The notes below the pieces were generated by a model. It saw nothing but the letters and a program-made list of their open reading frames with translations, did not search any database and had not been told where the DNA came from. This document shows, in pieces, positions 7,543 to 17,662 of a DNA stretch of 64,000 nucleotides (its first letter is position 1; every line of letters begins with the position of its first letter). A program made the translations under genes and the position numbers. The stretch covers positions 1 to 64,000 of the forward strand of contig DASPHG010000043.1 in assembly GCA_035629775.1 (NCBI GenBank), in the 5' to 3' direction. This stretch comes from DASPHG01 sp035629775. Its GTDB lineage: Bacteria; Actinomycetota; Thermoleophilia; Solirubrobacterales; Thermoleophilaceae.

Positions 7543-9189
7543 ATGCTCGAAGGTCTGATGCAGCACGACCACCCGCTGACGGTGCAGCACATCGTGGACC
7601 GGATGCGGCGTCTCTACTGGGACAGCGAGGTGGTGACGCTCGGCGACGAGGGCGCCCGCCGCGCCTCCTACGGCGACGTGGCCGCGCGGGTGGACCGCCT
7701 GTGCGGCGCGCTCACAAAGCTCGGCATCGCCCCGGGTGATCGCGTGGCCACCTTCGCGTGGAACTCGCAGGAGCACCTCGAGGTCTATCTCGCGGCACCG
7801 TCGATGGGGGCCGTGCTCCACACGCTGAACATCCGCCTGGCGGGCGACCAGCTCACCTACATCGCGAACCACGCTGAGGACCGGATCGTGTTCGTGGACG
7901 ACTCTCTCGTCCCGGTGCTCGAGCCGATCGCGGCCACCTTCGAGACGGTCGAGCACTTCGTCGTGATGGGTGACGGGGACGCCGGCTCGCTCCCGAATGT
8001 CCTTCGCTACGAGGAGCTCCTGGCTGAGGCGCCGGAGGCGTTCGACTACCCGGAGCTCGACGACCGGGCCGCCGCCGGCCTCTGCTACACGAGTGGCACG
8101 ACCGGCAACCCGAAGGGCGTCCTGTACTCGCACCGGTCGCAGCTGCTGCACGGTCTCAGCGTGTGCATCGCCGACAACCTGGGCCTTCGCTCGACCGATC
8201 GCGTGCTCCCGGTCGTGCCGATGTTCCATGCGAACGCCTGGGGACTGGCGCACGCCGCCCCGCTCACCGGCGCGGACCTGGTGATGCCGAGCCGGTTCCT
8301 GCAGGGCGAGCCGCTCGCCAAGCTGATCGAGTCCGAGCGGGTCACGGTGGCGGGTGGCGTGCCGACCATCTGGCTCGACCTCCTGAACTACGCGGACGCG
8401 AACCAGCCGGACATGTCGAGCCTGCGAACCGTGGCATGCGGCGGGTCGGCCGTGCCGCTGTCGCTGATGCAGGCATTCCATGAGCGCCACGGCGTCGACA
8501 TCCTCCAGGCGTGGGGGATGACGGAGACCAGCCCGGTCGCCGCCGTCGCGCACCCGCCCAAGGGCGCGAGCGAGGACGAGGCCTGGGCGGCCCGTGCGAA
8601 GGCGGGTCGGCCGCTGCCGCTGGTCGAGGCGCGCATCGTCGACGACGCCGGGGAGGAGGTCGCCTGGGACGGCGAGGCCACCGGTGAGCTCGAGGTGCGC
8701 GGGCCCTGGATCGCCCGCTCGTACTACAACGACCCGTCCGGCGACGACAAGTTCGATGACGGCTGGCTGCGCACCGGCGATGTCGCCGCGATCGACGGGC
8801 AGGGCTTCATCCGGATCGCCGACCGGGCGAAGGACGTGATCAAGTCCGGTGGGGAGTGGGTGTCGTCGGTCGATCTCGAGATCGCGCTGATGGCCCACGA
8901 GGGTGTCGCCGAGGCGGCGGTGATCGCGAAGCCCGACGAGCGCTGGTCGGAGCGCCCGCTCGCGTGCGTCGTGCGTAAGGAGGGAAGCGACGTGTCGGCC
9001 GAGGAGCTCTGCGGCCACCTCTCGGAACGCGTGGCCAAGTGGTGGATTCCGGACGAGTTCGCGTTCATCGGCGAGGTCCCGAAGACGAGCGTCGGGAAGT
9101 TCGACAAGAAGGTGCTGCGTAGGCAGCTCTCCGAGGGCGAACTGGAGGGCCGCGTCGAGGTGGACCGGAAGGCGAAGGAGCCGGCCTAG
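7543..9189 (+). CDS. Medium/long-chain acyl-CoA synthetase (AMP-forming)
   Basis: This 548-residue member of the acyl-adenylate/ANL superfamily activates a fatty or aromatic acid to its CoA thioester through an acyl-AMP. The ATP-binding loop is YTSGTTGNPKGVLYSH near residue 182. QAWGMTETSPV, the hinge region GWLRTGDVAAIDGQGFIRIA and SGGEWVSSVDLE follow in order. The C-terminal catalytic Lys lies in KTSVGKFDKKVLR near residue 525. Length and motifs match the fatty-acid CoA ligase (FadD / AlkK) branch. Chain-length preference cannot be read. It is divergent from the preceding gene. Confidence 0.93.
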   Translation: MLEGLMQHDHPLTVQHIVDRMRRLYWDSEVVTLGDEGARRASYGDVAARVDRLCGALTKLGIAPGDRVATFAWNSQEHLEVYLAAPSMGAVLHTLNIRLAGDQLTYIANHAEDRIVFVDDSLVPVLEPIAATFETVEHFVVMGDGDAGSLPNVLRYEELLAEAPEAFDYPELDDRAAAGLCYTSGTTGNPKGVLYSHRSQLLHGLSVCIADNLGLRSTDRVLPVVPMFHANAWGLAHAAPLTGADLVMPSRFLQGEPLAKLIESERVTVAGGVPTIWLDLLNYADANQPDMSSLRTVACGGSAVPLSLMQAFHERHGVDILQAWGMTETSPVAAVAHPPKGASEDEAWAARAKAGRPLPLVEARIVDDAGEEVAWDGEATGELEVRGPWIARSYYNDPSGDDKFDDGWLRTGDVAAIDGQGFIRIADRAKDVIKSGGEWVSSVDLEIALMAHEGVAEAAVIAKPDERWSERPLACVVRKEGSDVSAEELCGHLSERVAKWWIPDEFAFIGEVPKTSVGKFDKKVLRRQLSEGELEGRVEVDRKAKEPA

Positions 9190-9323
9190 CCCGAATCCCC
9201 CCGATTGGCGCAATCAGGCGTACAGTGGTTGGTGGGCTCTGCCCCGAGTGGGGGTCACGGCCGCTCTGTGTGAAGACCGAAGGCATCCCGGGTCTGCTCG
9301 CCCGCGGAGGCCGGAGAAACCAG

Positions 9324-11240
9324 ATGCGCCGGACTCAGCGCTCCCACCTCGCCGCAGCGGCGCTCGCGTGCGCCCTGGCGTGCGCGAGTCCGGCGTCAGC
9401 GCTCGGCGCGGGCCCCGCCATCGAGTTCTCGGACGGGATCACCGCGAACGCCACACCGACGGGCATCGCGGCCGGCCCGGACGGGAACATGTGGTTCACC
9501 GAGTACGGCGGCGATCGAATCGGTCGCATCACACCGACCGGCGCGGTGACGGAGTTCTCGGACGGCATCACCCCGGGAGCCGAAGTGCAGCAGATCACCG
9601 CGGGGCCGGACGGCAACATGTGGTTCACCGAGTACGACGCCGATCGAATCGGCCGGATCACGCCCAGCGGAGAGGTGACCGAGTTCTACGACGGGATCAC
9701 GCCAGGGGCTGCGCCGCTCGGAATCGCGGCGGGTGCTGACGGCAACCTCTGGTTCACAGAGCCTGACATCAACGGGATCGGGCGGATAACGCCATCCGGC
9801 GTCGTCGCGGAGTTCTTCGTGGGGATCACGGCCGGCGCCCGTCCGTCCGGTATCGCGGCGGGTCCCGACGGCAACCTGTGGTTCACCGAATATCTCGGCA
9901 ACCGGATCGGCCGGATCACGCCGGCGGGCGTTGTCAAGGAATTCGCGGCGCTGCCCAACCCGACGGCCGCGCCCGACGCGGCGCCGTACGGGATCGCGGC
10001 CGGCCCGGACGGGAACCTGTGGTTCACGGACTTCGGCCTCGATCGGATCGGACGGATGACGCCCGCGGGCGTGCTCACGGGGTTCGCAGATGGAATCAGC
10101 CCGATCGCGGCGCCGCACGGGATCACGACGGGCCCCGACGGCAACCTCTGGTTCGCCGAGGCCGGCGCCGATCGCGTCGGCCGGATCACCCCGTTCGGCG
10201 AGGTGACGGAGTTCTCGGCCGGGATCGGGGCCGGCAGCTGGCCGACCGGGATCGGGGCCGGCCCCGACGGCAACCTCTGGTTCGCCGAGACGGACCTCGA
10301 CCAGATCGGGCGGATCGACACCGACGTCCCGGCGCCCGTGAGCGGCAACCTGCTGCGCAATCCGGGGTTCGAGCTGGGCGCTCCCGGCGGCGCGCGGCTG
10401 CGGACCGTCCCGGTTCCGGGCTGGGTGACGATTCCGAACTTCACCGTCGGGCTTTACGGCGGGGCCGACCTGTTGCCCGTGTCGCTCTCCGATGCGATTG
10501 GCGGCGGGCATGGGTTCGCCTTCGGCGGCCCGAACGCGGACGAGGTGACGCATGCGCTGCAGCTCGTCGACGTCGGGCACGAGGCCGCCGCGATCGACGA
10601 TGGCCGCGCGGAGGCCACACTCAGCGGGATGCTCGGCGGGCAGGACGGCCAGCAGGACCAGGCCGCGGTCACGGCGCACTTCCTGAACGCCGCGGGTGTG
10701 CCGCTGGCGGACATTCAGATCGGACCGGTGACCGTGACCGACCGCAACAGCCAGACGACGCTGCTCGCGCGCAGCCGTGCCGACGAGGTTCCCGCCGGCA
10801 CGCGGGCGATCCGTGTCGTCCCGACGGCCACCAACATCGGCGGCGGCTCGAACAACGGGTACTTCGACAACCTCTCGCTCACCCTCGAGATCACTCCGCC
10901 GGTCGAAGAGCCGGACATCGTCGCGCCGGACTTCCTAGCCGCGGGGTTGACGAAGACGCGCTTCCGGGCTGGCCGGCGGACGACCTTCGTGTACGAGCTG
11001 TCCGAGCCGGCCACGGTTCGCTTCACGATCGAGCGGAAGCGGAGCGGCGGCGGCTACGCGAGGCGCGGCGCTCTCACCCAGGACGCGGCTGCCGGTGTGA
11101 ACAAGAAGCGCTTCTCCGGCAGGGTCAACGGGCGCAAGCTGAAGCGCGGCCGCTACCGCGCGACGCTGAGGGCGACCGACGCGGCCGGCAACGAGTCGCC
11201 GGGCGAGCGGCTGCGTTTCAGGATCCTGAAGCCGCGCTAG
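9324..11240 (+). CDS. Secreted Vgb-like seven-blade beta-propeller protein
   Basis: The exported protein has 638 residues. ATG 9324 follows the purine-rich GGCCGGAGAAACCAG, and the signal peptide ends in the Ala-rich ACALACASPASALG. Seven repeats of the form 'AAGPDGNLWFTE.G.DRIGRITP.G.V.EF' (about residues 35-335) build a virginiamycin-B-lyase-type propeller. A jelly-roll-like domain starting NLLRNPGFELGAPGG follows. The last ~85 residues form a beta domain (FRAGRRTTFVYELSEPATVR) ending in FRILKPR. The repeats lack the lyase's catalytic His/Glu cluster as far as can be seen, so drug resistance is not inferred. The stop overlaps the convergent luxR stop at CTAG. Confidence 0.82.
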   Translation: MRRTQRSHLAAAALACALACASPASALGAGPAIEFSDGITANATPTGIAAGPDGNMWFTEYGGDRIGRITPTGAVTEFSDGITPGAEVQQITAGPDGNMWFTEYDADRIGRITPSGEVTEFYDGITPGAAPLGIAAGADGNLWFTEPDINGIGRITPSGVVAEFFVGITAGARPSGIAAGPDGNLWFTEYLGNRIGRITPAGVVKEFAALPNPTAAPDAAPYGIAAGPDGNLWFTDFGLDRIGRMTPAGVLTGFADGISPIAAPHGITTGPDGNLWFAEAGADRVGRITPFGEVTEFSAGIGAGSWPTGIGAGPDGNLWFAETDLDQIGRIDTDVPAPVSGNLLRNPGFELGAPGGARLRTVPVPGWVTIPNFTVGLYGGADLLPVSLSDAIGGGHGFAFGGPNADEVTHALQLVDVGHEAAAIDDGRAEATLSGMLGGQDGQQDQAAVTAHFLNAAGVPLADIQIGPVTVTDRNSQTTLLARSRADEVPAGTRAIRVVPTATNIGGGSNNGYFDNLSLTLEITPPVEEPDIVAPDFLAAGLTKTRFRAGRRTTFVYELSEPATVRFTIERKRSGGGYARRGALTQDAAAGVNKKRFSGRVNGRKLKRGRYRATLRATDAAGNESPGERLRFRILKPR

Positions 11241-12335
11241 TTCGTCAGCTCGGTCAGGATCGGCGAGTAGTGGTCGGCGAACACCTTCGCCACCAGCTCG
11301 CCGCGGCTCGACACGCCGGTCTTCTCGAACACCGACTTGACGTGATCACGCACCGTGTGTTGCGAGATGAAGAGGTGCTCGGCCATCTCGGAGGTGCCGA
11401 GGCCGCGCGCGATCGCGCGGGTGACATCGAGCTCACGCTGCGTCAGGCCGTACGCCTCCACGATCAGCGGCGCGACGTCGCCGCCCTTGGCCGGCTCGAT
11501 CACGACCGCCAGGTTGTCGGTGCCCTGGAGGATCGACCCGTGCATGAGCAGCCAGACGCCGGTGCTGGTCCTTATGCGCGCGCGCGGGACGGTTTCCAAC
11601 GCGCCGTCCATTGCCGCGCGAACCTGCGACGCATAGGCGTTCGCCTCGACCGGCACGGGTAGCGCGCCGCGTGTATCGCGGGCGAGCGAGGACTCGATTT
11701 CGTCCAGCCACGCGGCGGCCTCGCTGGTCGCTGAGACGGCGCGCCCCTCCGGGTCGAGCACGAGGATCCCAGGCCCGCGAACCACCGGCGACGAAGGCGG
11801 TTGCTGGATCAACGCGCGCTTCAGGGCTGTGGCCACGATCGGCGCGACCCGCTCGAGCCACGCCTTCTCGTCGTCGGAGAAGCGCGGGGAGTCACCGAGG
11901 CGATCGAACTGGCCGACTCCCCATGCCGAGCCGCTGATCGAGAAGGTCGCGCGCACTTCCGCGCGGAAACCGGTCGCGGTTCCGTACTCGCGCCAGCGCG
12001 GAGAGCGATCCGGCCGGCCGCCGGTCTCCTCGTGAAGGTCGGCGACCGACCGGCCGCTGACCGCGATGTCCCTGAACTTCATGTAGTCGGGCACGCGGAA
12101 CTCGTAGTCCCACGTCGGCGTGCACTGATCGTGCGGCAGGTCGCGCACGACCCCTTGGCCCATGATCAGCGAGGTGCCCGGGTCGGTGGCACCGATGAAG
12201 TAGCCGTCCGAGGGGACGACCCTCTCGATCCGCCGCGCCACTTCCTCGAGTAGCTCCTGTGACGGGAGGCCGGCCTCGGCTACCCGCTCGATCGCGTCGT
12301 AGGCGCTTTCCGCGCCCGGGAGGGTGCGAGTCATA
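11237..12335 (-). CDS. LuxR-family transcriptional regulator
   Basis: This is a 365-residue regulator (ATG 12335; a GTG at 12370 would add 12 residues). The C-terminal helix-turn-helix is a standard LuxR/GerE domain: LTQRELDVTRAIARGLGTSE then MAEHLFISQHTVRDHVKSVF. The N-terminal ~250 residues look like a GAF-type sensor followed by a PAS-like segment (GILVLDPEGRAVSATSEAAA). The gene is divergent from the FAD oxidase gene, and the 7-bp dyad between them is a likely operator. The inducing signal is unknown. Confidence 0.88.
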
Positions 12336-12373
12336 AGGCGACGGTACTCCCGCTTGGGCACGCGCGCCACCCC

Positions 12374-12399
12374 TCAAATGGGGGGGTTGGCGCATTTGA
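12374..12399. promoter_or_regulatory. Candidate operator dyad in the luxR / FAD-oxidase divergent region
   Basis: Perfect inverted arms TCAAATG (12374-12380) and CATTTGA (12393-12399) are separated by 12 bases containing a run of seven G (with the arm's last G). The site lies between the divergent luxR and oxidase genes, which fits a LuxR-type dimer site. Function is inferred from position and symmetry only. Confidence 0.45.
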
Positions 12400-12474
12400 A
12401 TTTCCCCCAGCGGCGGGATCGACGCCGGGCACGCGGCAGAGCAGCATCGGCTCCAGTCCGAAAAAGGAGCTCAG

Positions 12475-13857
12475 ATGCCGAATCCAGTCGCAAATCTCAA
12501 CATCAACGGGCGGAGCGTTCGCCCGGACGACGAGGGTTGGGACAGCGCCCACGAGGCGTTCAACACCCGCATCGACCAGCGCCCCGAGGCAATGGTCTTC
12601 CCGGCCGACGAGGCCGACGTCGTCACCATCGTCAACTACGCCCGCGAGCACGGCCTGCGGATCGCCCCCCAGGCGACCGCTCACAACGCCGGCCCACTCG
12701 GCTCGCTCGACGGCACCCTCGTGGTCCAGACGTCCGACCTACAGCACATCTCGATCGACCCGGCCGGCCACCGCGTGCGCGTCGGTTCGGGGGTCAAGTG
12801 GGAGAAGATCGCCCCGCAGCTCTCGGATCACGGCCTCGCCGGCCTCCACGGCTCGTCGCCCGATGTCGGCATCGCCGGGTACTCGCTGGGCGGCGGCATC
12901 GGCTGGCTCGCCCGCAAGTACGGGATGCAGACGAACAGCGTCACGGCGATCGAGCTCGTGACGTCGGACGGGCAGTTCATCCGCGCGACCGCCCAGAACC
13001 ACCCGGATCTCTTCTGGGCGCTGCGAGGCGGCAACGGCAACTACGGCGTCGTCACGGCGATCGAGTTCGCGGTGTACCCCGTCGAGGAGCTCTACGCCGG
13101 AGCGATGTTCTTCCCGTTCGAGCGTGCGTCCGAGGTGCTGCACACGTGGCGCGAGCTGCTGCCGACGTTCCCGGACGAGCTCATGACGTGGGCGAACATC
13201 CTGCACTTCCCGCCGCTCCCGGAGCTTCCGGAGCAGTTCCGCGGCCAGTCGTACGTGATCGTCATGGGCGCGTACCTGGGCGAGGAGCCGGAGGGTCGCG
13301 ACCTGCTGCGCCGCGTGCGCGACCTGGGTCCCGCGATCGACACGTTCGCGATGGTGCCGCCGGCCGTGCTCGGCGATCTGGCGATGGATCCGCCGGATCC
13401 GCTGCCGATCACCAGCGGGCACGAGCTGCTCGAGGAGCTCCCCGCCTCGCTGATCGACGAGTTTCTGTCGATCGCCGGGCCGGAGTCCGACTCCGGGAAC
13501 TCGCTGACGCTGTTCAACTTGCGCCACATGGGCGGCGCGCTCGCGCGCAAGTCGCCGGGCGCCGGCGCTCGCGCAACGCTGGCGGGCGAGGTCAGCCTGT
13601 TCGTGCTCGGTGTCGTCGAGGACGACGAGGCCGCTCGCGCTGTGGATGGGCGGATTGCTCGGCTCGTGGCAGCCGCCCAGCCGTACCGGGCGGGCGAGTA
13701 CCCGAATTTCGTCGAGGAGCCCGCCGATGCGAGCGCGTTCTTCGACACCGAGACGTGGCAGCGCCTGCGTGAGGTGAAGGCGCTCTACGACCCCGAGGAC
13801 ATGTTCAAGGGCAACCACCACATCCCGCCGGCGGAGCGCATTCGCCAGGCGGCCTGA
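12475..13857 (+). CDS. BBE-type FAD-binding oxidoreductase
   Basis: This 460-residue flavoprotein of the berberine-bridge-enzyme family is preceded by AAGGAG. The FAD-binding domain spans about residues 35-205. The His that usually carries 8-alpha-linked FAD is probably kept in PQATAHNAGPLGSL. The second attachment Cys is not: the usual G-G-x-C region reads LHGSSPDVGIAGYSLGGGIG. The C-terminal BBE segment ends YDPEDMFKGNHHIPP. Such enzymes oxidise sugars or secondary metabolites. The divergent LuxR gene and the secreted protein 17 bp downstream suggest a small regulated unit. Confidence 0.88.
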   Translation: MPNPVANLNINGRSVRPDDEGWDSAHEAFNTRIDQRPEAMVFPADEADVVTIVNYAREHGLRIAPQATAHNAGPLGSLDGTLVVQTSDLQHISIDPAGHRVRVGSGVKWEKIAPQLSDHGLAGLHGSSPDVGIAGYSLGGGIGWLARKYGMQTNSVTAIELVTSDGQFIRATAQNHPDLFWALRGGNGNYGVVTAIEFAVYPVEELYAGAMFFPFERASEVLHTWRELLPTFPDELMTWANILHFPPLPELPEQFRGQSYVIVMGAYLGEEPEGRDLLRRVRDLGPAIDTFAMVPPAVLGDLAMDPPDPLPITSGHELLEELPASLIDEFLSIAGPESDSGNSLTLFNLRHMGGALARKSPGAGARATLAGEVSLFVLGVVEDDEAARAVDGRIARLVAAAQPYRAGEYPNFVEEPADASAFFDTETWQRLREVKALYDPEDMFKGNHHIPPAERIRQAA

Positions 13858-13874
13858 CCACGAGGAGAATCACG

Positions 13875-14339
13875 ATGACGATCACCAAGGCACTCTCAGG
13901 CGCGCTCGTTGCAGCCGTCGCCATGACGAGCACGGCATCGGCCAAGTCCGTGGACTACGTCGGCAAGACCGACTCCGGCCACAAGGTCACCTTCACGCTG
14001 AAGAACAAGCGGATGCACGAGCTCAGGGCCGGCGTCCGGATGAGCTGCATCCCGATCCAGGGCGGCGGCGCACCGACGGGCGGCTCCGAGATCTTCGGCT
14101 TCCGGGGCAAGACCCGGATGAAGCGCCACATCGAGTTCAGCTTCATGTCGAAGCCGGCCTTCCATTACAACGAGGTCACGATGAACCACGACGTCTGGAC
14201 GAAGCGGCGGCCGGGCGGCGTGATCAAGGGCCGGATGCGGCTGCAGTACGAGTTCCTGATCCCGAAGTACCCGATCGGGACCTTCACGATCTACAGCTGC
14301 CTCGGCGGCGCGAGATTCAAGACTAAGAGGGTCGGCTGA
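13875..14339 (+). CDS. Small secreted protein, unknown function
   Basis: This 154-residue protein has a short Ala-rich signal peptide (MTITKALSGALVAAVAMTST, cleavage after ASA). The mature part is basic and strand-rich, for example VDYVGKTDSGHKVTFTLKNK and GVIKGRMRLQYEFLIPKYPI. Two Cys (RMSCIPIQ and YSCLGG) could form a disulfide. GAGGAGAATCACG gives a ribosome site. It follows the FAD oxidase by 17 bp and is presumably co-transcribed. Its last bases form the left arm of the first of three hairpins. No family was recognised. Confidence 0.75.
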   Translation: MTITKALSGALVAAVAMTSTASAKSVDYVGKTDSGHKVTFTLKNKRMHELRAGVRMSCIPIQGGGAPTGGSEIFGFRGKTRMKRHIEFSFMSKPAFHYNEVTMNHDVWTKRRPGGVIKGRMRLQYEFLIPKYPIGTFTIYSCLGGARFKTKRVG

Positions 14340-14349
14340 AAGCCGACCC
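14329..14349 (+). terminator. Hairpin 1 of 3, perfect 9-bp stem
   Basis: Arms GGGTCGGCT and AGCCGACCC with loop GAA. It starts inside the last codons of the secreted-protein gene and contains its TGA at the loop. No T-run follows directly. Confidence 0.55.
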
Positions 14350-14355
14350 GGTCAC

Positions 14356-14372
14356 GTAGCCCGGAGGGCTAC
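14356..14372 (+). terminator. Hairpin 2 of 3, perfect 7-bp stem, short T-rich tail
   Basis: Arms GTAGCCC and GGGCTAC with loop GGA are followed by TTCGTTCT. This is the most terminator-like of the three for rightward transcription. Confidence 0.55.
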
Positions 14373-14385
14373 TTCGTTCTCAAAG

Positions 14386-14405
14386 GTGAGCCATGGATGG
14401 CTCAC
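14386..14405. terminator. Hairpin 3 of 3, perfect 9-bp stem
   Basis: Arms GTGAGCCAT and ATGGCTCAC with a two-base centre. It ends 4 bases before the moaA stop on the other strand and could serve leftward transcription. Confidence 0.5.
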
Positions 14406-14408
14406 GGG

Positions 14409-15395
14409 CTACCCCCCGATCGCTGACATCGTGCGGGCGGGCTGGATGAACCCCGGCTCGCCCACACGGTGCTTCAGCTCCTTCCGCCAGACGGCGTCGC
14501 GAATGACGGTCGCGAGCTCGGCGTCGGTCGCGCCGGCGCGCAGCGGCTCGCGCAGGTCGGTCTCGTGCAGGGAGAAGAGGCAGGTGCGCAGCTTCCCCTC
14601 GGCGGTCAGGCGGATGCGGTTGCAGTCGGAGCAGAACGGCTCGGAGACCGGGTTGATGAAGCCGATCTCGCCTGCCCCGTCCACGAAGCGGAAGACCCGC
14701 GCCGTCGCCGACGGCTCGCGCGGAAGCTCCTCGAGCGGGTAGCGCTCATGGATGACCGCCCGCAGTTCGTCGCCCGTCAGGACGGCGTCCGGGCTCCACG
14801 AGTGGTCACCGTCCAAGGGCATGAACTCGATGAACCTCACCTGGAACGGGTGCCGGCGGGCGAAGTCCGCGAACGGGAGCGCCTCCTGCTCGGTGAACTC
14901 GCGCATGGCCACCGCGTTCACCTTGACCTTGACGCCGGGATGCCGCGCGATCGCCTCGAGCCCGCGAAGCACCTGCGGCAGCGCGTCGCGGCGCGTCATC
15001 GCGTAGAAGCGGTCGCGCTGGAGCGAGTCGATCGAGACGTTGACGCGCTGGACGCCCGCGGCGACCAGGGCGTCCGCATCGCGTTCGAGCAGGAACCCGT
15101 TCGTCGTGACCGACAGGTCCTCCAGCGCGTCGATCAGAGAGAGCTTCGCCGCGAGCCGCGGGAAGTCGCGCCGCACGAGCGGCTCTCCGCCCGTCAGGCG
15201 AACGTCGCGCACGCCGAGGCCCACGAGCAGCCCGACCAGCCGCTCGATCTCCTCGAAGGAGAGGATCGCGTCGCGCTCGAGCCATGGCAGCCCCTCGGCG
15301 GGCATGCAGTACTGGCAGCGGAAGTTGCAGCGATCCGTGACCGAGACGCGCACGTCTTCGATCAGCCGGCCGTGGCCATCGGCTAGCGGCTGCAT
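14409..15395 (-). CDS. moaA: GTP 3',8-cyclase (molybdenum cofactor synthesis)
   Basis: This 328-residue radical-SAM enzyme catalyses the first step of molybdopterin synthesis, turning GTP into 3',8-cyclo-GTP. The N-terminal cluster motif is CNFRCQYC (Cys 23, 27, 30). LTGGEPLVRRDFP follows. The second [4Fe-4S] site shows as FCSDCNRIRLTAEGKLRTC, and the conserved Gly-Gly C-terminus is present (MSAIGG). It starts 21 bp after the citrate-synthase stop on the same strand. No other moa/moe genes are in view. Confidence 0.97.
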   Translation of the reverse strand: MQPLADGHGRLIEDVRVSVTDRCNFRCQYCMPAEGLPWLERDAILSFEEIERLVGLLVGLGVRDVRLTGGEPLVRRDFPRLAAKLSLIDALEDLSVTTNGFLLERDADALVAAGVQRVNVSIDSLQRDRFYAMTRRDALPQVLRGLEAIARHPGVKVKVNAVAMREFTEQEALPFADFARRHPFQVRFIEFMPLDGDHSWSPDAVLTGDELRAVIHERYPLEELPREPSATARVFRFVDGAGEIGFINPVSEPFCSDCNRIRLTAEGKLRTCLFSLHETDLREPLRAGATDAELATVIRDAVWRKELKHRVGEPGFIQPARTMSAIGG

Positions 15396-15416
15396 GAAGG
15401 ACAGGCTAGCGCCGTG

Positions 15417-16754
<1,338 letters not shown>

Positions 16755-16792
16755 TGCTCTCTCCTCGGGTGGTTCCTCATCCTCATTCTGAC

Positions 16793-17137
16793 CTACTTCT
16801 TCTTCCGCCAACCCATCCCGAGCTTCGCGGCGATCTTCCCGCCGCGGCGGCGCGGCTCGAACTCCGCGAAGCCGCCTCCCTCGGGCGGCGGGAGCGCCTC
16901 GGCCTCGGCAGCCGTGATCGTCAGCGTCACGCCGCGCTCGGCCGTCCGCTTCACCTCGGGGGCATCCACGAACCGATACTCGCCCGCGGTCGTCCGCATG
17001 ACGATCCCATCGAAGATGTGCTCCCTGTAGTTGTCGGCCACCTGGTCGACCGTGCCGAGCTCGACCTCGTCGGAGCTGAAGACCGGGGTCCCGCGTTCGA
17101 CCGCCGTGTAGTGAACCGCGTGCCCGTCGTCGATCAC
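16793..17137 (-). CDS. PRC-barrel-like small protein
   Basis: This 114-residue protein starts at GTG 17137. The first ~65 residues (ERGTPVFSSDEVELGTVDQV then HIFDGIVMRTTAGEYRFVDA) follow the PRC-barrel pattern of a short beta barrel carrying 'G.V..V'. A basic tail (RRRGGKIAAKLGMGWRKKK) ends the protein. PRC barrels bind RNA or photosystem proteins elsewhere; no role can be assigned here. It sits 3 bp after the preceding small membrane-protein gene. Confidence 0.65.
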   Translation of the reverse strand: MIDDGHAVHYTAVERGTPVFSSDEVELGTVDQVADNYREHIFDGIVMRTTAGEYRFVDAPEVKRTAERGVTLTITAAEAEALPPPEGGGFAEFEPRRRGGKIAAKLGMGWRKKK

Positions 17138-17140
17138 GGG

Positions 17141-17365
17141 CTACTCGTGCTCGCTGGTTGCCTCCACCGCGCCGCCGCCGTGCTCCTCTTCCTCGTTGGC
17201 GGAGGTGATGATGGCGGAGCTGATGGCGGCGGCCACCACGATGACCGAGATCGCCGCGACGATCTTCTCGGCGCCGCCGGGGAAGTCTTCCTTCTTGATC
17301 CCGACGATCGCGACGAGGACCGCCCAGATCGCGGCGATCCCACCGAGCACGTGGAAGGCGTTCAT
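17141..17365 (-). CDS. Small two-helix membrane protein
   Basis: The protein has 74 residues with two predicted membrane helices (FHVLGGIAAIWAVLVAIVGI and IVAAISVIVVAAAISSAIIT) and an acidic tail with EEEEHGGG. Its ATG overlaps the stop of the preceding gene (ATGA). The function is unknown. Confidence 0.65.
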   Translation of the reverse strand: MNAFHVLGGIAAIWAVLVAIVGIKKEDFPGGAEKIVAAISVIVVAAAISSAIITSANEEEEHGGGAVEATSEHE

Positions 17366-17622
17366 TCGGGTCGAACGCTATCGGAGCGCCGGCCGCGGAC
17401 GCGTACACGCGGCGGGGGCTGGGGCGCCTGTTCGGCGTGGTCGCCGCGACGCGGCGGGCGCGGCCTCGGCGAGCGCGGCGAGTGCCCGTTGCCGCCGTCG
17501 CCGCCGGCGGACTCGTCGGCGGCGGGCTCGGGCTCGGCGCGGATTGCCCACCAGCAGATCCAGAGCAGCGCGACGATCGGGAGCTTCAGCACGACCGCCA
17601 TCCAGATGATCCCCCACGTCAT
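17362..17622 (-). CDS. Small single-pass membrane protein with Pro/Arg-rich tail
   Basis: This 86-residue frame starts at ATG 17622. One clear membrane helix (MTWGIIWMAVVLKLPIVALL) is followed by WICWW. A low-complexity cytoplasmic tail rich in Pro, Arg and Gly follows. The frame is open further upstream, but that region is antisense to the next gene. It is the first of five leftward genes (to moaA) with very short spacings. No family was recognised. Confidence 0.5.
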   Translation of the reverse strand: MTWGIIWMAVVLKLPIVALLWICWWAIRAEPEPAADESAGGDGGNGHSPRSPRPRPPRRGDHAEQAPQPPPRVRVRGRRSDSVRPE

Positions 17623-17662
17623 TGGCGCGATGGTACCCGGCGATTGCGGTTTAATCCGAGCC

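Noticed and set aside
7165..9213. A 682-codon minus-strand frame opposite the acyl-CoA ligase
   Set aside because: It shows no family motifs. Only the final 114 codons outside the ligase gene look like a real protein.
9324..11240. Virginiamycin B lyase (resistance) function
   Set aside because: The propeller repeats match the fold, but the catalytic His/Glu cluster is not visible, and extra secreted domains follow.
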